A DNA stretch of 38,293 nucleotides from a virus: positions 1 through 38,293 of IMG/VR virus record IMGVR_UViG_3300048908_000089; one strand, written 5' to 3'. The notes beneath the pieces are model-generated. The model was not told the origin of the DNA and searched no databases. It saw only the letters and a program-made list of their open reading frames with translations. Every line of letters starts with the position of its first letter. Within the stretch, counting starts at the first letter, position 1. Shown here one piece after another: positions 7,536-14,652 of the stretch. The translations under genes were made by a program, and so were the position numbers.

Positions 7536-7813
7536 TTAAGCATCACTTTTCAGCCGGCGGAGTGTACGCGCGCGAGCAGACGCTGAACGCCGGTCAGGAA
7601 GTCGAGAAGCACACGCACGACTACGACCACTTGAGCTATCTCGGCGCGGGCCGCGCGCTGGTGGAAGTGGATGGCGAATTGCGGGTTATCGACGGCCCTT
7701 GCATGCTGGAAATCAAGGCGGGCAAGAAACACCGCATTCAGGCATTAACAGACATCACCTGGCTCTGCATTCACTCGGAAGCGATAGCGGACCCGGACAT
7801 CGATAAGGAGTAA
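7532..7813 (+). CDS. Small cupin-domain protein
   Basis: This 93-residue single-cupin protein has both conserved motifs: EKHTHDYDHLSYLGAG supplies H27, H29 and H33, and EIKAGKKHRIQAL supplies H67, together a plausible metal site. The strand LVEVDGELRVIDG between them fits the barrel. Small cupins bind metals and act as oxygenases, isomerases or sensors; the sequence does not say which. The start overlaps the dioxygenase stop by four bases, so the two are translated together and may act in one pathway. A partner function for the AspH-like enzyme is inference. Confidence 0.75.
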   Translation: MIKHHFSAGGVYAREQTLNAGQEVEKHTHDYDHLSYLGAGRALVEVDGELRVIDGPCMLEIKAGKKHRIQALTDITWLCIHSEAIADPDIDKE

Positions 7814-7816
7814 ATC

Positions 7817-8869
7817 ATGCCTTGGGGAGTCGCAGCGGGAGTCGCCGCATCGGTCGCAGGTTCAGCTATTTCGAGCGCTATTTCGCCATCTCCTTCCGGC
7901 GGTTCAGGTGGAGGAGGCGGGTACTATGTGCCTACGGGTTTGCAGCCCGCCGACCAGCAGTGGCAGGGTATCCAGAACCAGAACTACAACAAGTACATGG
8001 GGTATGACCTCGACCAGTACGGGTTGAATTCGCTCTGGCAAGGCATTCAGGCGGGCCAGCAGTACGGCCCGCAGGTGCAGAACGCCGCCAACCAGGCGGG
8101 CGCCCAGTATGGCTACCTTGGGCAACAACTGAACAATGCCGCCGGTATCCAGTTTGGGCAGCAACAGAATCTGCTGAACGCGGGCGCACAGGCGTATCAG
8201 ACCGCGCTCGATCCGCAGAGCGCGCTTTACAACCGGTCAATCCAGCAATTGCAGGACCAGACGGGCGCCACAAACAGCATGTACGGGCTCGGGTCCAGCG
8301 CTGCCGGCGCGGGTGTTGCGAACCAGGCACTTGGTAACTTCAATATCGACTGGCAGAACCAGCAACTGCAAAGGCAGCTAGCGGGTTTGCAAGGTTACGG
8401 GCAGGCGGCGGGCGCCGCCGGGCAGGCGGCGGCGCAGGGCGGCGCACTCGGCGGCGCGGGGGCGGGTTACACGCTTCAGGGCGGGCAGTTGCCGTACCAG
8501 ACCGCGCAGGATATTGCCGCCAATCAAGGGCAACTGGCGGGGCAATTCGGTCAGTTCCTGAACCAGAACGTGTACGGCCCGGGTCAGGCGATCCAGAATC
8601 AGTACATTCCGTACGCGAACCAGGGGCAGGGTGCGCAACAGGTGGCTTACCAGAACCAGGCGCAGGCCGCTGGTGCCGCTGGCGCGCTCGGCGGTCAGGC
8701 AATCGGGCAAGGCGTACAAGGTCTCGGCAGCGCGTACCAGAACGCAGGCAGCTGGGGTAACCTGTTCGGTGGTACTACCGGATCATTCGGCGGCGGCGAC
8801 TTCAGCGGCGCATTCAACTCCAGTCCCTATTACAGCGGTGGCGGCAATAGCTACGGCTTTACGATGTAA
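7817..8869 (+). CDS. Internal virion / DNA-ejection protein, Gln/Gly/Ala-rich
   Basis: This 350-residue protein starts with a hydrophobic N-terminus (WGVAAGVAASVAGSAISSAI) followed by a Gly-rich linker. The rest has very high Gln, Ala, Asn, Gly and Tyr content (GIQAGQQYGPQVQNAANQAG, YGQAAGAAGQAAAQ). Such composition and order match the small ejection proteins of short-tailed phages (T7 gp14 or P22 gp7-like), which form a channel across the host envelope. It starts behind AAGGAGTAAATC and heads a run of three ejection-type genes. Cysteines are absent. The assignment rests on composition, the N-terminal hydrophobic segment and context. Confidence 0.65.
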   Translation: MPWGVAAGVAASVAGSAISSAISPSPSGGSGGGGGYYVPTGLQPADQQWQGIQNQNYNKYMGYDLDQYGLNSLWQGIQAGQQYGPQVQNAANQAGAQYGYLGQQLNNAAGIQFGQQQNLLNAGAQAYQTALDPQSALYNRSIQQLQDQTGATNSMYGLGSSAAGAGVANQALGNFNIDWQNQQLQRQLAGLQGYGQAAGAAGQAAAQGGALGGAGAGYTLQGGQLPYQTAQDIAANQGQLAGQFGQFLNQNVYGPGQAIQNQYIPYANQGQGAQQVAYQNQAQAAGAAGALGGQAIGQGVQGLGSAYQNAGSWGNLFGGTTGSFGGGDFSGAFNSSPYYSGGGNSYGFTM

Positions 8870-8878
8870 GGAGGCAAC

Positions 8879-10441
8879 ATGGCAGGAATCGCGGGGCTTC
8901 CCTACTTCATCCAGTACCAGGGGCAGTTGCAGGAGCAGGAGCAGGCGCGTCAGCAGCAGCAGATGCAGCTTTCGTTGTTCCAACAGCAACAGGCCGACAG
9001 ACAGCGTCAGCAGGCAGCGCAAGCCGCTGCCGGCAATGCCTTGCCGCAACTTCTGCAAAGCGGTCAGGTAGCCGCACAGCCGCAGCAGGGGCAAATGCCG
9101 CCCCCTCCGCAGCCTCCGGCTCCCGGTCAGGCTTCGCAGCCTATGCAACCGCCTCAAGGCGCGCCGATGCCCGGTATGGGTCCGGCGCCGGGTGGCGCGC
9201 AACCTCCGTTGCCTCCCGGCGGTGTTCCGCAGGGTGCAGGACCGCAGCAGCCGTTGCCGCCTTTCCGCCCGATGCCAACCACGCCTCCGCAATCGATGGC
9301 GCCGCAAGGCGCGATACCCGCGCCGCCGGCTCAGGCTGCCGCAACCGCTCCGCAGCAAGGGCAGGGCGGCCCGCTGTCGCTTCAGGGCGCAGTAAAGGTA
9401 CTTCAGGATCAGGGTTTGTCGGGCGCTGATCTGCTGGTCGGTCTACAACAACTCACGCCTGTACTGGACGCGCAATCGAAACAGCAGGCCGCGCAGCTCC
9501 AGGCGCAGTTCACGCACGAACTGAAACTGCAACAGTTGCAGGTCCAGAAGGACTCGTTGCAGGCTCGCATCGATGCCGCTAAACAGGCGTCCGAGGATCG
9601 GCAGCTGGGTATCCAGCAGCGGGCGGACGCCGCGCGCGAAGCAAACGCGATGCGCGGCGAGTCAATCGCGCTTCGCAAGCAGATAGCCGCACAATCGAAC
9701 GGTGAAGACGCGAAGTTTTCACCGGACGACCTTAAGTTCCTCGCGGAACAGGCGCGGCAAGGTGACACGTCCGTCTACCAGAACCTCGGACGCGGCGCGC
9801 AAGGCGCGAAGAACATCATTGCGTTGCGACGCGAGGTCATGAAGCAGACGCGCGAAGCTGGCGGCACGGGCGCTGATGTCGCGGCGGCGAACGTCGGCTT
9901 CCAGGGTGAGAAGGCGGCGGCGCGCACCGGCGCGACCAAAGCGGCGAACGTCGGCATGGCCGTGGCTGAAGCGCAGCAGACTTTCCCGCTTGTACGGGAA
10001 GCGTCGGCGGCATTGCCTCGCGGTCAGTTTGTTCCGGTCAACCGCGCATTGCAGGCCGCACAGACCAACACGGGCGATCCGCGCGTGATCGCGCTAGGCA
10101 CGGCGCTTAACACATCGGTGAACGCCTACGCGCGTGCGATCAGTCCCTCCGGCACGCCTACTGTGTCCGACAAGGAACACGCGCGCGAACTGCTGTCCAC
10201 GGCCAACACGCCGGAGCAGTTGAATGCGGTTCTGAACATCATGGAAAAGGAAATGGCTGCCGCGTCGCGCGCGCCGACCGAAGTCATGGCGCGGCAGAAG
10301 GCGCGCGTGTCCGGCAGGCAGGAAACCACGGCTTCCGATACGGGCGCCCCGGTTCGCGTGTCGTCGGACGCAGATTACGCAAACCTGCCGTCCGGTACGG
10401 ACTTCATCGCGCCTGATGGCTCGCATCGGAGAAAACCATAA
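8879..10441 (+). CDS. Internal virion / DNA-ejection protein, Gln/Pro-rich with coiled coil
   Basis: This 520-residue protein has three parts. Residues 1-60 are a Gln-rich helix (LQEQEQARQQQQMQLSLFQQ). Residues about 60-165 are a Pro/Gln/Gly-rich flexible region with many PPP and GxxP steps. Residues about 170-300 are mostly helical coiled coil (QLQAQFTHELKLQQLQVQKD, LQARIDAAKQASEDRQLG). The C-terminal third contains ordinary helices. It lies between the small ejection protein and the large ejection protein, the position of T7 gp15 or P22 gp20-like components, and starts behind a strong SD (TAAGGAGGCAAC). Its stop overlaps the next start (TAATG). No lytic domain was recognised. Confidence 0.6.
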   Translation: MAGIAGLPYFIQYQGQLQEQEQARQQQQMQLSLFQQQQADRQRQQAAQAAAGNALPQLLQSGQVAAQPQQGQMPPPPQPPAPGQASQPMQPPQGAPMPGMGPAPGGAQPPLPPGGVPQGAGPQQPLPPFRPMPTTPPQSMAPQGAIPAPPAQAAATAPQQGQGGPLSLQGAVKVLQDQGLSGADLLVGLQQLTPVLDAQSKQQAAQLQAQFTHELKLQQLQVQKDSLQARIDAAKQASEDRQLGIQQRADAAREANAMRGESIALRKQIAAQSNGEDAKFSPDDLKFLAEQARQGDTSVYQNLGRGAQGAKNIIALRREVMKQTREAGGTGADVAAANVGFQGEKAAARTGATKAANVGMAVAEAQQTFPLVREASAALPRGQFVPVNRALQAAQTNTGDPRVIALGTALNTSVNAYARAISPSGTPTVSDKEHARELLSTANTPEQLNAVLNIMEKEMAAASRAPTEVMARQKARVSGRQETTASDTGAPVRVSSDADYANLPSGTDFIAPDGSHRRKP

Positions 10442-12411
10442 TGGCCGGCTGGCAAGACGCACCTTTGATTACAGCAGGCAGCAGCAAAGGAAAAGCGGCC
10501 TGGGAAGACGCGCCGGTTGTCGGTGCAGGCGCACCCCCGCCCACTCCGCCGGCGCAGCCTCCGCAAAGCATGGCGGAGTTTGTCGGCGGTAACCTGGCGA
10601 AGGGTGCGGCGCAAGTCGCGGGCATCCCGGCGGCAGTCGGCAGCCAGTTGCTTGCGGCTACAGAGACGCCGGGGGAAGAGAAGTTCCGCGCGCTCATCAA
10701 GGCACCCGCACCTAAGCGTTCGGACTCCGCTATGGCCGGTAGTCAGGAGCATATCGAAGACCTGTTGCGGCAGCACGGCGTCATTACGCAATCCGCTGAA
10801 CCGCGCACAACGGCGCAGAAGTACGGCGCAGCCGCTTTACAGGCGCTTCCTTCTGCTGCCATTCCCGGCGGCGGGGCGTCCGCCTTGTCGCGCGTAGGCG
10901 CAGCCGTGGGCGGCGGACTCGGCGGCGAAGCCGGGCGCCAGATCGGCGGAACGCCGGGGCAGATCGCGGGTTCACTGATCGGCGGCGCGGCGGGTGGGAT
11001 GGCCGGCGCCGGGCGAGGCATCCCGAAACCGCCTAGCGAAGCCGCGCGTGCGTCGCAGGCATCCGGTATTCCGCTTACGTTAGGGCAGGAGACAGGCAGT
11101 AAGGCGCTTACCTTCACAGAGAATACGTTGCGCGATCTATTCCCGTCCGCCGGCACCGCGCACGCGGACGAATTGGCACAGGTCACGGCGGGCGCGAAGC
11201 GCGTCGATGATCTCGCAAGCGCGATGGGCCGCGCGACTGCGGACCCGGAAGCAATCGGCAACCAGTTACGCTCATCCTACAAAAACACCGTCGAGAACAT
11301 CGACAAGTTACGCAGTTCGCAGGCCGCAACCGACTACGGCGCGGTCCGTTCGCTGGCAGCGGGCAAGCCGGTTATCGGCTACAAAAACACGTTGGACACG
11401 CTGGACAAGATAATCGCGGAGAACAAAAACGTCCCGACCGGCGACGCGCCGAAGATCGTGAAGCAGGCGCAACAGGCAAAGGATTTGCTGGCGAAGCAAG
11501 GCACGGCCACGGTTGAGGACGCGATGAAGACGCGCAGCGCATGGGGGAAAGCCTCACGTCGCACCGGCAACGTGTTCTCCGACATTGACCAGAACGCGAA
11601 TCAGGTCTACGCAAAGCGCCTGTTTGGCGCCATCAATCAGGATTTTAATGACGCCTCGAAAGGCGGAACGCCTATCGCGCAGGCTTTGGCAAAAGCGAAC
11701 CAGAATTACGCGAAAGCTTCGCAATCGATCGATTTCATCAAGAAATCCGCGCTCGGAAAGCTGCTAGGTGAAGACGTGACTGACGCGGCCTTCACGGGCG
11801 CTACGGCGTCCACCAAGGCGCCGGAACTGATCGCAAAGCGGTATCTGAACATGAATCCGAGCGAGGCCAAATCGGTGACTTCGATTCTTCAGCAGCACGA
11901 CCCTCAAACGCTTCAGGACGTGAAGTCTTTCGTTTTGCGGAATGGCCTGGAGGCGGCAAAGAATGACGTACCCGGCGCGCCACCAATCTCGTTCGCAAAG
12001 TTCCGCAAGGAAATCGACAAGGTACAACCTAAGCTTGCTGAAATGGGCTTCACGAACAAAGAGATAAAGGACATCAAGGACGTTACCGACACGATGGCGC
12101 GCGCGGGCGATAAGACGGGCGTCAACACGTCCAAGACTACGGGCGTCGCGCACCTTGCCAGTCTCCCCGCGCTCGCGATCTCGCACCCTATGGCGGCAGT
12201 CGGCGCCGTTGTGACGCCTTACGTTGCGTCCAAGGCGTTGCTGACGCAACAGGGCCGCGATCTGCTGCGCAAAGCCTACAGCGCGGCGAACGGCAAAGCG
12301 CAGTCGGCGGCAGTCGGCGCGCTGCGCGCGCAGTACGGACAGCCTATTGATCGCGGTGGTCGGACGAGCCCGCAACCCACCAGCACACAATTAGCATCAC
12401 CGCCGCAATGA
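10441..12411 (+). CDS. Large internal virion / DNA-ejection protein
   Basis: This 656-residue protein is the largest of three consecutive ejection-type proteins. The N-terminus has two copies of a W-x-D-A-P motif (AGWQDAPLI and AAWEDAPVV), a short peptide repeat often seen at the start of such proteins. Residues about 45-185 include Gly/Ala-rich hydrophobic segments (GGGASALSRVGAAVGGGLGG, IAGSLIGGAAGGMAG) that could insert in membrane. Residues about 200-530 are charged helices. A final Ala-rich hydrophobic stretch (LASLPALAISHPMAAVGAVV) lies near residue 580. No lysozyme or transglycosylase motif was seen. The C-terminal coding region overlaps a small leftward gene on the other strand. Confidence 0.65.
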   Translation: MAGWQDAPLITAGSSKGKAAWEDAPVVGAGAPPPTPPAQPPQSMAEFVGGNLAKGAAQVAGIPAAVGSQLLAATETPGEEKFRALIKAPAPKRSDSAMAGSQEHIEDLLRQHGVITQSAEPRTTAQKYGAAALQALPSAAIPGGGASALSRVGAAVGGGLGGEAGRQIGGTPGQIAGSLIGGAAGGMAGAGRGIPKPPSEAARASQASGIPLTLGQETGSKALTFTENTLRDLFPSAGTAHADELAQVTAGAKRVDDLASAMGRATADPEAIGNQLRSSYKNTVENIDKLRSSQAATDYGAVRSLAAGKPVIGYKNTLDTLDKIIAENKNVPTGDAPKIVKQAQQAKDLLAKQGTATVEDAMKTRSAWGKASRRTGNVFSDIDQNANQVYAKRLFGAINQDFNDASKGGTPIAQALAKANQNYAKASQSIDFIKKSALGKLLGEDVTDAAFTGATASTKAPELIAKRYLNMNPSEAKSVTSILQQHDPQTLQDVKSFVLRNGLEAAKNDVPGAPPISFAKFRKEIDKVQPKLAEMGFTNKEIKDIKDVTDTMARAGDKTGVNTSKTTGVAHLASLPALAISHPMAAVGAVVTPYVASKALLTQQGRDLLRKAYSAANGKAQSAAVGALRAQYGQPIDRGGRTSPQPTSTQLASPPQ

Positions 12412-12436
12412 TATCCAGCCAGGGGTTAAGGTTCAT
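12344..12436 (-). CDS. Antisense 30-residue membrane microprotein
   Basis: Reading leftward, ATG at 12436 gives a 30-residue peptide: MNLNPWLDIIAAVMLIVCWW then VAGSSDHRDQ. A hydrophobic helix spans residues about 7-23, with a polar tail. The start overlaps the stop of the upstream leftward microprotein gene (ATGA), which implies translational coupling. The gene lies opposite the last 68 bases of the large ejection protein gene. I do not recognise the family. Support comes from the coupled start, the clear membrane segment and the promoter upstream of its partner; small size is the main reason for caution. Confidence 0.5.
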   Translation of the reverse strand: MNLNPWLDIIAAVMLIVCWWVAGSSDHRDQ

Positions 12437-12570
12437 TTGCGGTAGTTTTCCCACGGGCCATGCACGATAGGCGCGTCTTGCCATGCGGGATGCGAAGCTT
12501 CGTGCCTCGTAAGCATGACGCCTAGCGTGATAGTCTGAACGAGTAGAATTGCGGCGAGTAGTCCTTTCAT
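12433..12570 (-). CDS. Antisense 45-residue membrane microprotein with W-x-D-A-P motif
   Basis: Leftward ATG at 12570 follows a good SD (CTGGGAGATCACC) and lies exactly 25 bases after the TATAGT hexamer of a promoter-leader module found at three other small genes. The peptide has a Lys-led hydrophobic helix (MKGLLAAILLVQTITLGVML) and then a tail containing PAWQDAPIVHGPW. That motif is nearly identical to the two W-x-D-A-P motifs at the N-terminus of the large ejection protein encoded next to it. The predicted topology is a single span with a tail of about 24 residues. Function is unknown; interference with, or binding of, ejection proteins would be speculation. No spanin-like coiled coil is present. 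Confidence 0.65.
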   Translation of the reverse strand: MKGLLAAILLVQTITLGVMLTRHEASHPAWQDAPIVHGPWENYRK

Positions 12571-12593
12571 GGTGATCTCCCAGGTTGTTACGA

Positions 12594-12613
12594 CCACTAT
12601 AGCAAATGCAAAA
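12594..12613 (-). promoter_or_regulatory. Leftward promoter-leader module, copy 1 (TATAGT type)
   Basis: Read leftward, this is TTTTGCATTTGCTATAGTGG, with an extended -10 (TGCTATAGT; hexamer at 12601-12596). No good -35 is present 17 bases upstream (TAGTAT). The next 25 bases carry an SD and end at the ATG of the 45-residue microprotein. The same core and spacing recur at 17780, 23087 and 29770. The rightward ATG of the ATP-grasp gene begins at its edge. Confidence 0.65.
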
Positions 12614-13956
12614 TGAAAATACTAGTGATTGATGTCGGTTCCAATGCGCTCGATCTCTGCATGCGCTGGCAGATGCAGGGGCACGACGTGAAGTGGTACG
12701 ACAAACCCCGGCCTGACGGTACAGACCGCCACGCGGGGGAAGGCTTCGTGCACAAGATTCGCGACTTCAACGACCTCCGCAAAAAGTGGATCGGTTGGGC
12801 GGATCTCATCTATACGCCTGACAACGTTTCCTATCTCGATCTACTGGAGCCGTATCGCCGGATCGGCTACCCGATCTTCGGATGCAATCTCGACGCCGTA
12901 GAGTGGGAGCTTGACCGCGAGCACGGGCAGAAGATCATGGAAGAGTGCGGCATGCCGTGCATTCCGGGCAAGTCGTTTCATGACTACGATTCAGCTATCG
13001 CTTACGTAAAAAAGCAGGGTAAAGCGTTTGTCTCCAAGCCGTCCGGTGACGGCGAGCGGGCAATGTCCTACGTTGCGAACTCGGCGGCGGATCTGGTCTA
13101 CATGCTTGAGCGATGGAAGAAGATCCCGAAATACGTCAAGTCGGCCAAAGAAGACGGATTTATCCTCCAGGAGAAGATTGACGGGATGGAGATGGCCGTG
13201 GGTGGGTGGTTCGGGCCGGCTGGATGGTCCAAAGCAGGATGGGTTGAGAATTGGGAGAACAAGAAACTGATGAACGGCGATCTCGGCGTGAATACGGGCG
13301 AGATGGGCACTACGGTGCGCGTCGTCAAAAAGTCGAAACTCGCTGACCAGGTGCTGAAGCCGGCTACAGAACATCTCCATCGCGTGGGGTACGTCGGCTA
13401 CGTCGATGTGAATTGCATGATAACGCACGATGGAACCCCCTATCCGCTTGAGTGGACCATGCGCGACGGCTGGCCCATACGCCATAACCTCACGGCGCTC
13501 ATTGAAGGCGATCAGGCCCAATGGATGCTCGATCTGGTGAACGGTCGCGACACGCTGAAGGTGAAGACCGATGTAGTCTGCATCTCGGTTCTCATGGCCC
13601 TGCCCGACTTTCCCTATTCGAAGATAACGAACAAGGAACTTTGCGGCATACCGATTTACAATGCGGAAGACATGGAACACCTTCATTTCTCCGAAGTCAT
13701 GATAGGTGACGCGCCGCGCGAAGTGGGCGGGAAGGTGGTTAATCTTCCGGGTCCGGTGACGGCAGGGGACTATGTTCTGATTGCGACGGGAACGGGCGAA
13801 ACGATAACTGGCGCGCGCCGCAGTGCGTACAGTGCCCTAAAGAAGGTAAAGATACCGAACTCTCCTTTTTACAGGACAGACATAGGAGCTGGCCGGCTAA
13901 AGAAGCAGTTACCAGACCTTCAGCGTTTGGGATACGGATTGGGTCTTTCTTACTAG
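12613..13956 (+). CDS. PurD-like ATP-grasp ligase (phosphoribosylamine-glycine ligase family)
   Basis: This 447-residue protein has the full three-part layout of PurD. The N-terminal Rossmann part starts MKILVIDVGSNALDL. The ATP-grasp core contains KAFVSKPSGDGERAMSYV, GFILQEKIDGMEMAVGG, GDLGVNTGEMGTTVR and DVNCMITHDGTPYPLEW. The C-terminal domain has VLIATGTGETITGARRSAY and FYRTDIGAG. PurD joins phosphoribosylamine and glycine in purine synthesis. Here the motif usually reading EFNxRFGDPE is replaced by EWTMRDGWPIRHN, so the substrate may differ. No SD precedes the ATG, which lies at the edge of a leftward promoter element; no upstream in-frame start exists. Late operon position suggests a virion- or late-stage role, which is unproven. 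Confidence 0.75.
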   Translation: MKILVIDVGSNALDLCMRWQMQGHDVKWYDKPRPDGTDRHAGEGFVHKIRDFNDLRKKWIGWADLIYTPDNVSYLDLLEPYRRIGYPIFGCNLDAVEWELDREHGQKIMEECGMPCIPGKSFHDYDSAIAYVKKQGKAFVSKPSGDGERAMSYVANSAADLVYMLERWKKIPKYVKSAKEDGFILQEKIDGMEMAVGGWFGPAGWSKAGWVENWENKKLMNGDLGVNTGEMGTTVRVVKKSKLADQVLKPATEHLHRVGYVGYVDVNCMITHDGTPYPLEWTMRDGWPIRHNLTALIEGDQAQWMLDLVNGRDTLKVKTDVVCISVLMALPDFPYSKITNKELCGIPIYNAEDMEHLHFSEVMIGDAPREVGGKVVNLPGPVTAGDYVLIATGTGETITGARRSAYSALKKVKIPNSPFYRTDIGAGRLKKQLPDLQRLGYGLGLSY

Positions 13957-13966
13957 GAGTCATGAT

Positions 13967-14122
13967 ATGCCTATGAAATCGAAAGCACAGAACCGCTTCA
14001 TGCACGCTGCGGCCAAGGGTGCCGTCAAGGGCGTGGCAAAGGAAGTCGGCAAGAAGTTCGTCAAAGAGCAGGCCGGCAAGTCGCTGAAGGGTCTTCCTGA
14101 AAAGAAAAAGGCGAAGAAATGA
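13967..14122 (+). CDS. Small Lys-rich phage protein
   Basis: This 51-residue, strongly basic protein starts at ATG 13967 behind TAGGAGTCATGAT. It opens MPMKSKAQNRFMHAAAKG and ends in a Lys-rich tail (LPEKKKAKK). The 'KSKAQNRFM' opening is a recurring feature of small phage proteins found near packaging and head genes; their function is not established. Its stop overlaps the start of the TerS-like gene (ATGA). The basic charge would suit DNA, RNA or capsid-lumen binding. An alternative ATG at 13962 meets a stop after four codons and is not used. Confidence 0.65.
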   Translation: MPMKSKAQNRFMHAAAKGAVKGVAKEVGKKFVKEQAGKSLKGLPEKKKAKK

Positions 14123-14652
14123 CTTCCCGTGCGCGAAAGAGCGGCCTGATTTCCGAACAGTCGATCAAGACCGCCCTGACAGAAGCCAAGGGCGACATCT
14201 TTCTGGCTGCGTGCGCGCTAGACTGTACCCCGCGCGAGCTTGATCTGTTCATCCGTCGCAGTGCCGCCCTCCAGTCCTTCGCGGGCGCCATAGAAACAGT
14301 GAAGATTGATCCGGCTTACTCGCGCATGAGTGCTGAGCAGTTTGAAAACCAGGTCGCGGATCTGGTGCGCGCCTTCCGGGTAGACGGGATCAATGAAGTC
14401 CATAAGCTCGCAACGATGCAGTTCGGGGATAGCGCCGCCCTCGCCAAAGTCAAACTGGATGCTGCGCTCGCTCTCACTGGCGGAGGGACGACGCGGCAGG
14501 GAAATAGTGAGACTGAGAACGCCCTCGCTGAATTGAATGCTCTTTATCATGCTAACGCTCCAAGAATTAAAGAGATACGACAAACCGTCATCACAATGAC
14601 AGATGGTCGGGAAGTGATTCCACAAGTGATCGAACAGCTGCCAGATCGCTAA
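14119..14652 (+). CDS. HTH protein, candidate small terminase subunit
   Basis: This 177-residue protein has an N-terminal helix-turn-helix-like region (residues about 12-50: SIKTALTEAKGDIFLAACAL then CTPRELDLFIRRSAALQ). A helical middle follows (AEQFENQVADLVRAFRVDGI, ALAKVKLDAALALTG). This layout resembles TerS proteins, in which the N-terminal HTH binds the packaging site and the helical core oligomerises. The recognised large terminase is about 16.5 kb away, so the pair is not adjacent as is usual; other DNA-binding roles are possible. It is coupled to the preceding basic gene by ATGA. Its 3' end overlaps the convergent leftward gene by 62 bases, with no terminator seen between them. Confidence 0.45.
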   Translation: MTSRARKSGLISEQSIKTALTEAKGDIFLAACALDCTPRELDLFIRRSAALQSFAGAIETVKIDPAYSRMSAEQFENQVADLVRAFRVDGINEVHKLATMQFGDSAALAKVKLDAALALTGGGTTRQGNSETENALAELNALYHANAPRIKEIRQTVITMTDGREVIPQVIEQLPDR

